Positions 1 through 5,511 of a stretch of DNA of 6,689 bases are shown piece by piece. Under the pieces are notes generated by a model. That model was not told where the DNA came from. It saw nothing but the letters and a program-made list of their open reading frames with translations, and made no database searches. Both the position numbers and the translations under genes were made by a program. How positions within the stretch are numbered: position 1 is the stretch's first letter; every line of letters begins with the position of its first letter. The stretch spans positions 1 through 6,689 of the forward strand of contig JAHWKQ010000126.1 of NCBI GenBank assembly GCA_019347785.1, written 5' to 3'. The stretch comes from Actinomycetota bacterium. Lineage in GTDB: Bacteria; Actinomycetota; Nitriliruptoria; Euzebyales; Egibacteraceae.

Positions 1-31
1 GGGGCGCGCCGGCGCGGCCCGGCGCCACACC

Positions 32-961
32 GTGCCCGCCCGGCCACTGCGGCTGGCGCTCGCCGGCGACGTGCACGGCGAGCCGCCGGTCGCCGGCGTG
101 CTGGCCCGCGGCCGCTCACCGCTGGCCGCCGTCTCCGGTGTTCTGGGCCGCGCCGACCTGGCCGTCGTCAACCTGGAGACGGCGGTGGGCGCTCGCGGCC
201 CCGCCCAGCCGAAGGAGTACACCTTCTCCGCGCCGCCGGCCCTGCTGGCGGCGCTGGCCGACGCCGGCGTGGACGTCGTCAACCTGGCGAACAACCACGC
301 GCTCGACTACGGCGCCAGAGGGCTGCGCGCGACGGTACGTGCCGCCCGCGCCGCCGGGCTGCAGGTGGTCGGCGCCGGGCCTGACGCCACCCGCGCGTAC
401 GCGCCGGCGCTCGTGCGCCGCGGTGGCCGGACGGTCGCGGTGGTGGGGCTGACCCGGGTGCTGCCCTGGCCGGAGTGGGCGGCCGCCGCGGACCGGTCGG
501 GCCTGGCGTCGGCGTACGATGTCGGCGCGGCCCTCGCGGCGGTGCGCCGGGCCGCGCGCCGTGCCCACACGGTTGTCGTCGCCGTGCACTGGGGCGACGA
601 GCTCGCGCCGTGTCCGGACGACGTGCAGCTGGACCTGGCCGAGCGGCTGGTCCGCGCCGGCGCCGACGTCGTCGCCGGACACCACCCGCACGTCCTGCAG
701 GGGGTCGACCGGCTCGGCGGTGCGTTGGTCGCCTACAGCCTGGGCAACTTCGTCTGGTACGCCGACGGCGGGGAGACGGCCGCGAGCGCCGTCCTGACCG
801 CTACCGTGGCGCGCGGTCGCGTCATGGGCCACACGGTCACGCCCGCCAGGATCGACCCGGCGACCGGCGCCCCTCATCCGGTGGCCGGACGGGCCGCGCT
901 CCCGTCGCTCAGGGCCCTGGCGCAGCGGTCGCCCGGCGTGGGGTGCCCCGGCGCGAGCTGA
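32..961 (+). CDS. CapA-family metallophosphatase (poly-gamma-glutamate capsule synthesis type), possibly 5'-partial
   Basis: Seen: the motifs of the CapA/PGA_cap calcineurin-like fold occur in order. They are GDVHGE (residues 12-17), ADLAVVNLET (41-50), NLANNHALDYG (84-94), VAVHWGDE (183-190), GHHPH (216-220) and YSLGNF (235-240). The Asp, Asn and His residues in these motifs would bind the two metal ions. Family knowledge: CapA was named for its role in poly-gamma-glutamate capsule export or assembly in Bacillus, but most actinobacterial members have no known substrate and no capB/capC partner, and none is visible here. The GTG at 32 is only the first start inside the window. The same frame is open back to base 2 without a stop, no SD precedes the GTG, and the fold begins only about 5 residues later. 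A longer N-terminus, perhaps with a signal peptide, may lie to the left. The epimerase follows after 28 bp on the same strand. Family assignment is strong; the biological role is unknown. Confidence 0.9.
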   Translation: MPARPLRLALAGDVHGEPPVAGVLARGRSPLAAVSGVLGRADLAVVNLETAVGARGPAQPKEYTFSAPPALLAALADAGVDVVNLANNHALDYGARGLRATVRAARAAGLQVVGAGPDATRAYAPALVRRGGRTVAVVGLTRVLPWPEWAAAADRSGLASAYDVGAALAAVRRAARRAHTVVVAVHWGDELAPCPDDVQLDLAERLVRAGADVVAGHHPHVLQGVDRLGGALVAYSLGNFVWYADGGETAASAVLTATVARGRVMGHTVTPARIDPATGAPHPVAGRAALPSLRALAQRSPGVGCPGAS

Positions 962-989
962 GCGGGGCGCCGGGAAGAAAGGAAGCGGT

Positions 990-1913
990 ATGCGGGTGGT
1001 CGTCACCGGTGCGCGGGGGAAGGTGGGGTCTGCCGCCACGGACGCGCTCATGGCCGCCGGGCACGAGGTCGTCGCCGTGGACCGCGGCGAGCCGGTGTTC
1101 GAGCCGCCGCGTCCCGGCGAGCCGCGGTACGTCCAGGCCGACGTCAGCGACGCCGGCGACGCGTTCGCGGTCGTGCGCGGAGCGGCTGCGGTGGTGCACG
1201 CGGCCGCGCTTCCCGAGCCGACCCAGAACACGCCGCACACCGTGTTCGCGAACAACCTGCTCGCGACGTTCAACGTGGTGGAGGCCGCCGTCCGGTTCGG
1301 GGTGCCCCGGCTGGTGAACATCTCCAGCGAGACCGTTCCCGGCTTCTCCTTCGCCGAGCGTGGCTTCCTGCCCGACTACCTGCCCGTCGACGAGGACCAC
1401 CCGGTCCGGCCGCAGGACCCGTACGCGCTGTCGAAGCACTTCGGTGAGCAGCTGGCGGACGCCGCCGTGCGCCGCTCGGACATCCGCTGCCTGTCGCTGC
1501 GCCCCTCCTGGGTGCAGTACGAGGGCAACTACGAGCGCAACCTCGGCCCCGCGGTCCGCGACCCGGGCGTGCTCAGCGCGAACTTCTGGAGCTACATTGA
1601 CGTGTACGACCTGGCGGACGCCATCCGCCTGGCCGTCGAGTCGGATGTGGGCGGCCACGAGGTGTGCTACATCGCGTCGCCGGACAACGCGGTCGGGCGG
1701 CCCTTCGCCCAGCTCGTCGCCCACTACTACGGCGACGCCGCGCCGCCCGTGCGCGGGCTCGACCGCGAGGACGCCTCGGGCGTCAGCTGTGCGAAGGCCC
1801 GCCGGCTGCTCGGCTGGCGCCCGTCCCGCTCCTGGCGCGACTACCTCGACGAGGACGGCCGGATGCTGTCGGGTGTCCGACCGGGCTCAGGCGAAGCGGC
1901 GCAGGCGCAGTGA
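990..1913 (+). CDS. NAD(P)-dependent epimerase/dehydratase (extended SDR)
   Basis: A 307-residue Rossmann-fold protein of the extended short-chain dehydrogenase/reductase family. Seen: the nucleotide-binding glycine motif TGARGKVG (residues 6-13); an acidic residue after strand 2 (D31, in VAVDRG), usual for NAD-ribose contact; AD at 50-51; HAAA (70-73); NISSE (110-114) supplying the active-site Ser; and YALSK (145-149), the catalytic YxxxK pair. RPSWV (about 172-176) and the C-terminal LLGWRPSRSWRDY also fit the family. Members act on nucleotide sugars or other sugar-like and steroid substrates; nothing here fixes the substrate. The ATG at 990 has a purine-rich SD (AAAGGAAG) just upstream and the glycine motif lies at the right distance, so the start is secure. 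It lies 28 bp behind the CapA-like gene with no terminator between them, so co-transcription is likely. Its last 27 bp overlap the 3' end of the convergent copA remnant. Confidence 0.93.
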   Translation: MRVVVTGARGKVGSAATDALMAAGHEVVAVDRGEPVFEPPRPGEPRYVQADVSDAGDAFAVVRGAAAVVHAAALPEPTQNTPHTVFANNLLATFNVVEAAVRFGVPRLVNISSETVPGFSFAERGFLPDYLPVDEDHPVRPQDPYALSKHFGEQLADAAVRRSDIRCLSLRPSWVQYEGNYERNLGPAVRDPGVLSANFWSYIDVYDLADAIRLAVESDVGGHEVCYIASPDNAVGRPFAQLVAHYYGDAAPPVRGLDREDASGVSCAKARRLLGWRPSRSWRDYLDEDGRMLSGVRPGSGEAAQAQ

Positions 1914-2329
1914 GTTGGTGACCACGCTGACGCTGGAGAAGGCCATGGTGGCGTCGGCGACCATGGGGTTGAGCAGCCCCAGCGCCGCCAGCGGGATCGC
2001 CGCGAGGTTGTAGCCGAACGCCCAGCCGAGGTTCTGCAGGATGGTCCGGTAGGTCCTGCGGGACAGCCGCAGGGCCGTCGGCACACCACCCAGGTCGTCC
2101 CGCAGCAGGGTGAGGTCGCCGGACTCGATGGCGACGTCCGTACCGGTGCCGATCGCCACGCCCAGATCGGCGCGCACGAGGGCCGGGGCGTCGTTGACGC
2201 CGTCGCCGACCATGGCCACGCCCTCGCCGGCGGCTGCAGCCGCTCGACCTCGCCGACCTTGTCACCCGGCAGCACCTCGGCCAGGACGCGGTCGATGCCG
2301 GCGTCGCCGGCCACGGCATGGGCGGTGCG
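1887..2329 (-). pseudogene. copA: Remnant of a Cu(+)-exporting P1B-type ATPase (CopA), C-terminal ~150 residues only, frameshifted
   Basis: Seen on the minus strand: RTAHAVAGDAGIDRVLAEV, then LPGDKVGEVERLQ, in one frame from about 2329 to 2234. The match continues in another frame as AAGEGVAMVGDGVNDAPAL and on to LRLRRFA and a TGA at 1889-1887. Joined, these are the end of the P domain (GDGVND hinge) plus the last two membrane helices of a P1B ATPase. YNLAAIP fits the YN(x)4P motif and MAFSS the MxxSS motif, both typical of Cu(+) pumps (P1B-1). One base, a G after 2234, appears lost, causing the frame change. Everything expected upstream is absent: the actuator domain, the CPC helix, the DKTGT phosphorylation site and the ATP-binding domain, about 600 of roughly 750 residues. 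The fragment abuts the CopZ-like domain directly. It cannot pump ions. I infer decay of a former copZ-copA operon. The one-base shift could be a sequencing error; the large loss could not, unless it is a misassembly. Confidence 0.85.
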
Positions 2330-2525
2330 GGTAGCCCTGCTCCTCGATGGCCCCGACCAGGGCGTCGCGGTCGACCGCGTGGGGGTCGTAGGACACGGTG
2401 ACGACCCGTGCCTCGACGTCGACCTCCGTGTGCGCCACGCCGGCGATCGGGGTCAGCGCGCCCTCGATCGACTCACGGCAGTGGTCGCAGTGGATCTCGG
2501 GGACGTGGATGGTCTCGGTGGTCAC
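2262..2525 (-). CDS. copZ: CopZ-like heavy-metal-associated (HMA) copper chaperone with an aberrant Arg-rich tail
   Basis: Residues 1-65 form a complete HMA domain of the CopZ type. It has the metal-binding motif IHCDHC (C13, C16), then SIEGALTPIAGV, the strand EVDVEARVVTVSY and a closing AIEEQGY. Such chaperones bind Cu(I) in the cytosol and hand it to the CopA pump or to a copper-sensing repressor. The GTG start at 2525 is well placed, with GGAAAGAGG five bases upstream. After Y65 the normal gene would end within a few residues. Here the frame runs on for 22 codons into DNA that encodes CopA in another frame, giving an Arg/Pro-rich tail with one extra Cys (C70) and a TGA at 2264-2262. That tail is almost certainly a by-product of the deletion joining copZ to the copA remnant. 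The domain itself looks intact and might still bind copper. It lies 65 bp downstream of pgi on the same strand with no clear terminator between. No CsoR-type operator was recognised. Confidence 0.78.
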   Translation of the reverse strand: MTTETIHVPEIHCDHCRESIEGALTPIAGVAHTEVDVEARVVTVSYDPHAVDRDALVGAIEEQGYPHRPCRGRRRRHRPRPGRGAAG

Positions 2526-2590
2526 GCGGGCCTCTTTCCGGGCAGCAGGCACTCGTCGGCGAGGCCATCCCCACCCCCGCTGGCCCGCAG

Positions 2591-4219
2591 TCACTCCCGG
2601 GTGCGGCGGCGGCCCGGCGTGGTGGCCTCGTCGACCACGTTCACGAGCCCGACGAGGCCGGCCACGCCGTCGACGCCGACCTGGGACACGCGGCGGCCGT
2701 GCTCGCGCAGGCTGCGCAGGTCGCCGGCGGCCTGCGCGCGCAGGAGCGTGGCGAAGTCGTAGCCGCGGTCGGGGATCCCGACCCCGTCGCCGCCGTCCCA
2801 CAGGGTCGTGTCCACGACCTGCAGGGCCACGACCGAGTCGGGCCCGCCCTTGTGCAGCTGCCCGGTCGAGTGCAGGAAGCGCGGACCGAACCCTGCCGTC
2901 GTCGCCACCCGGAGCCGGTCCCGCACGAGCACGCGCATGCGGCGAAGCGCCTCGTGGGCCTCGTCGAGCGGCGGGAGGTACGCCTGGAGGCTGAGGTAGT
3001 CGCCGGCGCCCACCTGGTTGACGAGCCCCTGGACGTCGCCCTCCTCGGGGACCGCCAGGGCGCCGCCGGCGGTGACCTCGTCGAGGATGGCGCGGGTGTT
3101 GGCCTTGGACTCGGCCACGTTCGGCTCGTCGAACGGGTTCACCCCCAGCAACGCGCCGGCCAGCGCGGTCGCGGCCTCCCAGCGCACGAACTCCGCGCCG
3201 AGGTCCAGCCGCTGTGGCATGTCGAGCACGAGGACCGCCCTCCCGGCGTCGGCCAGCGCCGCCGCTCCGGGGGCGCCCTGGCCGGCCAGGCGCAGCTCCA
3301 CGAACGCGCGGTCGTCGCCGTAGGCGTCGGGCGGGCCCGCCGGCTCGCCGACGACCGGCACCACGCCGGTGCCGTCCTTGCCGAGTGACTCCGCCACGAG
3401 CTGCTCGACCCAGTCGCCGAGGGGGGCCAGCGCCGGATGCGTGAGCAGGGTCAGCTTGTCCTGGCCGACGCGGGCGTGCCCGGCGATCCATGCCGCCAGC
3501 ACGCCCGCGGGGTTGTCCGCGGCGGGACCGTCCGGCCCACAGCGCCCGAGCATGCCGGCGGCGCGTGCGTGGACCGCGGCCACGTCGACGCCGAGCAGCG
3601 CCGCGGGCAGCATCCCGAAGTACGACAGCGCCGAGTAGCGCCCGCCAATGTCGGGAGGGTTGCACAGGCAGTCGCGGTAGGACCGAGCGCGCTGGTCCAG
3701 CTCGGTGCCGGGGTCGGTGACGGCCACGAGGTGATCCCCGCCGGGCAGCAGCCGCCGGGCGCGTGACTCGAATGCGGCGGTCTCCTCGGTCGTGCCCGAC
3801 TTGCTGGAGATGATCACCAGGGTCCGGCGCGGGTCGGGCCCCTCCAGGGCGTCGAGCACGGCGCGGGGATGGGTGGAGTCCAGGACGGTCAGGGCGGTGG
3901 CGCGGGCGCCGGCGGCGAGCACCCCGGCGAAGACCTCGGGGGCCAGGCTGGACCCGCCCATGCCGGCCAGCACGGCGTGGTCGAGCCCCGCCGCCAGCGC
4001 GTCGGCGGCGACCGCGCGGACACGCTCGGTGCGCTCGTCCTGGGGGACCGCCGCGTCCAGCCAGCCCAGCCGGTCGGCGATGGCGGCCTGCGTGGTCGGG
4101 TCGTCCGACCACAACGAGGGGTCCCGCGCGTGCAGACGGGCCGGTGCGTCGCGCCCCTCGAGCTCGGCCAGCGCGTCGTCAACCGAGGCCGGCGCGCGTG
4201 AGGGCTGCTCGCCCACCAT
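2591..4219 (-). CDS. pgi: Glucose-6-phosphate isomerase (stand-alone, Tal-Pgi type)
   Basis: A 542-residue cytosolic enzyme interconverting glucose 6-phosphate and fructose 6-phosphate. Seen, numbered from the ATG at 4219: GMGGSSLAPEV (86-96); VLDSTHP (112-118); SSKSGTTEET (138-147), the SIS-fold sugar-phosphate loop; NPPDIGGRYSALS (187-199); EQLVAESLGKDGTG (272-285), the PGI signature region; NPFDEPNVAESKANT (361-375); and FLHSTGQLHKGGP (448-460), with the conserved His and Lys. This pattern matches the Pgi half of actinobacterial bifunctional transaldolase/isomerase proteins, but there is no transaldolase domain and the upstream gene is divergent, so it stands alone. Start choice: the ATG at 4219 has GGAGG five bases upstream. 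Starts further out (GTG at 4291, ATG at 4249) lack an SD, and the one at 4291 falls inside the promoter dyad. No zwf, opcA or tal lies in the window. The copZ-like gene follows 65 bp downstream. Confidence 0.95.
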   Translation of the reverse strand: MVGEQPSRAPASVDDALAELEGRDAPARLHARDPSLWSDDPTTQAAIADRLGWLDAAVPQDERTERVRAVAADALAAGLDHAVLAGMGGSSLAPEVFAGVLAAGARATALTVLDSTHPRAVLDALEGPDPRRTLVIISSKSGTTEETAAFESRARRLLPGGDHLVAVTDPGTELDQRARSYRDCLCNPPDIGGRYSALSYFGMLPAALLGVDVAAVHARAAGMLGRCGPDGPAADNPAGVLAAWIAGHARVGQDKLTLLTHPALAPLGDWVEQLVAESLGKDGTGVVPVVGEPAGPPDAYGDDRAFVELRLAGQGAPGAAALADAGRAVLVLDMPQRLDLGAEFVRWEAATALAGALLGVNPFDEPNVAESKANTRAILDEVTAGGALAVPEEGDVQGLVNQVGAGDYLSLQAYLPPLDEAHEALRRMRVLVRDRLRVATTAGFGPRFLHSTGQLHKGGPDSVVALQVVDTTLWDGGDGVGIPDRGYDFATLLRAQAAGDLRSLREHGRRVSQVGVDGVAGLVGLVNVVDEATTPGRRRTRE

Positions 4220-4224
4220 GGCCA

Positions 4225-4237
4225 CCTCCGCCGGAGG
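4225..4237 (-). promoter_or_regulatory. pgi ribosome binding site inside a short inverted repeat
   Basis: Read on the minus strand the sequence is CCTCCGGCGGAGG, a perfect 6-bp inverted repeat around one G. Its right arm contains the GGAGG that lies five bases before the pgi ATG at 4219. The SD decides the start of pgi. The matching CCTCC arm could pair with it, although a one-base loop is too tight for all six pairs to form in RNA. Any effect on translation is inference. Confidence 0.5.
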
Positions 4238-4263
4238 AATTTCCCTCATTCGCGTGTGAGATG

Positions 4264-4298
4264 TCAGGCTGGTGGTAAGTATACTTAGCACAGCCTGA
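4264..4298. promoter_or_regulatory. Nested dyad in the divergent pgi / phasin-like promoter region
   Basis: Seen: TCAGGCTG (4264-4271) and CAGCCTGA (4291-4298) are perfect inverted repeats. Between them sits TAAGTATACTTA (4276-4287), a perfect 12-bp palindrome whose centre is within half a base of the outer one. The AT-rich core stands out in this GC-rich DNA. TATACT, a good -10 hexamer, reads on the plus strand at 4280-4285 and on the minus strand at 4283-4278. Predicted starts would leave leaders of about 37 nt to the gene at 4329 and about 52 nt to pgi. For the plus strand GTGAGA (4256-4261, 18-bp spacing) is a possible weak -35; the minus-strand -35 is poorer. The dyad may also be an operator, with the regulator unknown. 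Confidence 0.6.
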
Positions 4299-4313
4299 AC
4301 GCCCGCAATCTAC

Positions 4314-4321
4314 AAGAGGAG
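4314..4321 (+). promoter_or_regulatory. Ribosome binding site of the phasin-like gene
   Basis: AAGAGGAG lies 7 bases before the ATG at 4329 and fixes that start. It is one of the clearest SD sequences in the window, suggesting efficient translation of a possibly abundant protein. Confidence 0.75.
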
Positions 4322-4328
4322 TCGATCC

Positions 4329-4778
4329 ATGGTGTTCGAGACGCGCGAGGCTACGACGCCGGTGCTCGAGATGACCCGTCAGGGCCAGAGGTCCTTCGTC
4401 GAGGCGGTACGCACCTGGTCGGAGGTCGTGTCGCGGTTCGCGCCCGACCTGTCGCAGCCGGTGGCCACCCCCGAGACGGCCCGGTCCGGGGAGCTGGTCG
4501 ACCTGTCCTTCGACTTCGCCCAGAGCCTGGTCGTGCAGCAGCGTCGCTTCGCCCATGACCTGGTGCAGGCGCTGCGCCCGGTGGTCGAGCGCCAGCGCGA
4601 GACCGTCGCCACCGGCCAGCGTGCGGTCGAGGCCCGGCGGACCGCCGCGCCCCGTCGCCTTCCCGACTACGAGTCGATGACGGTCGAGGAGCTGCAGGAG
4701 CGGGCGAGCGCGGCCGACATCGAGGGCCGCTCGAGCATGAACAAGAAGGAGCTGGTTGCGGCGCTGCGCGCGCAGTGA
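4329..4778 (+). CDS. Phasin-like helical protein with a C-terminal Rho_N/SAP-like module
   Basis: 149 residues. Residues 1-105 are predicted, from heptad-like hydrophobic spacing and the lack of glycine, to be long amphipathic helices (for example TRQGQRSFVEAVRTWSEVV at 16-34 and FDFAQSLVVQQRRFAHDLVQAL at 61-82). They resemble phasins, the surface proteins of polyhydroxyalkanoate granules, in size and character. Residues 86-110 are rich in Arg, Gln and Glu and may extend the coil. Residues 113-149 (YESMTVEELQERASAADIEG, then RSSMNKKELVAALRAQ) match the short helix-extended-helix pattern of Rho_N and SAP/HeH modules, which often bind nucleic acids. No signal peptide or membrane segment is visible. 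The ATG has a strong SD seven bases upstream. The gene is monocistronic: divergent from pgi, with an intrinsic terminator after it. The phasin call rests on general character rather than a diagnostic motif; it could be another coiled-coil DNA-associated protein. No polymer synthase gene is in the window. Confidence 0.72.
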   Translation: MVFETREATTPVLEMTRQGQRSFVEAVRTWSEVVSRFAPDLSQPVATPETARSGELVDLSFDFAQSLVVQQRRFAHDLVQALRPVVERQRETVATGQRAVEARRTAAPRRLPDYESMTVEELQERASAADIEGRSSMNKKELVAALRAQ

Positions 4779-4794
4779 GTCGCATCTGACGATC

Positions 4795-4826
4795 AAAGGC
4801 CCGGCGCCTGTAGGCGCCGGGCCTTT
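4795..4826 (+). terminator. Intrinsic terminator after the phasin-like gene
   Basis: A perfect 14-bp inverted repeat (AAAGGCCCGGCGCC at 4795-4808 and its complement at 4813-4826) with a four-base TGTA loop, starting 16 bases after the stop codon. The right arm ends in only three Ts, so the U-tract is short, but the stem is very stable. The structure is symmetric, but no minus-strand gene ends here, so it serves the gene at 4329-4778. Confidence 0.85.
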
Positions 4827-4869
4827 CCACGCCCGCACGGGATGCGCATATCAGCGGCCGGGTCCCGAG

Positions 4870-4903
4870 TACCCTGAGCGGTAGTGCTCCCTTCCCGGAG
4901 GAG
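4870..4903 (+). promoter_or_regulatory. Probable promoter -10 box and upstream SD for the RDD gene
   Basis: After the terminator a new transcript must begin for the RDD gene. TACCCT (4870-4875) fits the actinobacterial TANNNT -10 pattern, with no convincing -35. A start near 4882 would give a leader of about 45 nt. GGAGGAG at 4897-4903 is a strong SD, but it lies 23 bases from the RDD start at 4927 and 12 bases from a tiny ORF at 4916. The positions are inference. Confidence 0.35.
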
Positions 4904-4926
4904 CGACGAGACAGGATGCGGGAGAC

Positions 4927-5454
4927 ATGAGCGCCGACTCCGACAGCAGCGCCGACGACCGCTATCTCGCCGGCGAGCCCTGGTCCGCGCCCCCGCCGGG
5001 CCGGAGGTCGCCGCCGCCACCGGGGGCGATCGCGGGCTTCTGGATCCGGTTGCTGGGCGCGCTCATCGACGGCGTGCTGCTCAGCGTCGCCGTATGGGTG
5101 CTGACGCTGCCGTTCGGCGTTGACGCGATGTCGGGTCGCAACACGCTGCAGTGGATCGTGGGCGGCGTCTACTTCACCTACCTGCACGCCACGCCGGCCG
5201 GCCAGACGGTCGGCAACAGGGTGGTCGGCGTCCGCATCGTGGACGCCGGCGCCGGCGGATCGATCCCGTACTCGCGAGCGCTCATCCGCTACCTGATGAG
5301 CATCGTCTCGGGCATCCCGCTGGCCCTCGGCTACCTGTGGATGCTGTGGGACCAGCCACGCAGGCAGACCTGGCACGACAAGGTGGCCGGCACCATGGTC
5401 GTGCGGGCGAGCTGGTCCCCGCCGCCCGCGGCGTTCGGCAAGTCCGCCGCCTGA
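4927..5454 (+). CDS. RDD-family integral membrane protein
   Basis: 175 residues. The N-terminal 33 are hydrophilic and Ser/Asp/Pro-rich (APPPG, SPPPPG), a cytosolic low-complexity lead. The RDD domain follows: GFWIRLLGALIDG (37-49) with the family Arg (R41) and Asp (D48) at the first membrane helix (about 38-62), a second helix near 74-88, the signature loop GQTVGNRVVGVRIVD (92-106), a third hydrophobic stretch (about 118-141) and the closing WHDKVAGTMVV (149-159) with the third conserved Asp (D151). RDD proteins lie in the cytoplasmic membrane; a few have been linked to ion transport or antiport, but most are uncharacterised. An in-frame TAG at 4882-4884 and the absence of other start codons after it make the ATG at 4927 the first possible start. 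Its own SD (GGGAG) is only two bases away, which is unusually close. It is separated from the previous gene by a terminator and from the next by 57 bp. Confidence 0.92.
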   Translation: MSADSDSSADDRYLAGEPWSAPPPGRRSPPPPGAIAGFWIRLLGALIDGVLLSVAVWVLTLPFGVDAMSGRNTLQWIVGGVYFTYLHATPAGQTVGNRVVGVRIVDAGAGGSIPYSRALIRYLMSIVSGIPLALGYLWMLWDQPRRQTWHDKVAGTMVVRASWSPPPAAFGKSAA

Positions 5455-5480
5455 CGAGTAGCTCCCCGGCCGCGGCGGAC
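5442..5480 (+). terminator. Possible hairpin at the end of the RDD gene
   Basis: GTCCGCCGC (5442-5450) and GCGGCGGAC (5472-5480) form a perfect 9-bp inverted repeat with a 21-base loop that holds the RDD stop codon. There is no T-run after it. It could act as a weak actinobacterial-type terminator or mRNA 3'-end stabiliser, or be chance in such GC-rich DNA. Confidence 0.3.
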
Positions 5481-5497
5481 CACGCCCGGCCCTCGGC

Positions 5498-5503
5498 TAG
5501 TCT
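5498..5503 (+). promoter_or_regulatory. -10 box of a probable leaderless promoter for the YbdK-like gene
   Basis: TAGTCT matches the actinobacterial TANNNT -10 pattern and ends 8 bases before the ATG at 5512. The intervening bases (GCCGTCCG) contain no SD. This spacing would place the transcription start at or within a base or two of the A of the ATG, the layout of leaderless mRNAs common in actinomycetes. No clear -35 was found. Confidence 0.5.
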
Positions 5504-5511
5504 GCCGTCCG

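Noticed and set aside
116..1321. A 401-codon open frame antisense to the CapA-like and epimerase genes
   Set aside because: Low-complexity Arg/Gly/Ala composition, no recognisable motifs, no SD, and it runs opposite two well-supported genes.
2225..2340. Programmed ribosomal frameshift producing a short copper chaperone, as known for E. coli copA
   Set aside because: No slippery heptamer was seen at either frame change, and the bulk of the ATPase is physically absent, so a frameshift could not yield a pump.
2526..2588. Inverted repeat GCGGGCC / GGCCCGC flanking the pgi-copZ gap as a terminator
   Set aside because: Only 7 bp with a loop of about 49 bases, and no T-run; expected by chance at this GC content.
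2262..4112. A 616-codon open frame on the minus strand ending at 2262
   Set aside because: Only its last 87 codons (from the GTG at 2525) are real, as the CopZ-like gene. The rest is an Arg/Gly/Pro-rich out-of-frame reading of pgi, a common effect of high GC.
4249..4291. Longer N-terminus for pgi (GTG at 4291 or ATG at 4249)
   Set aside because: Neither has an SD, the extra residues are unlike the family, and the GTG at 4291 falls inside the promoter dyad. The ATG at 4219 has GGAGG at ideal spacing.
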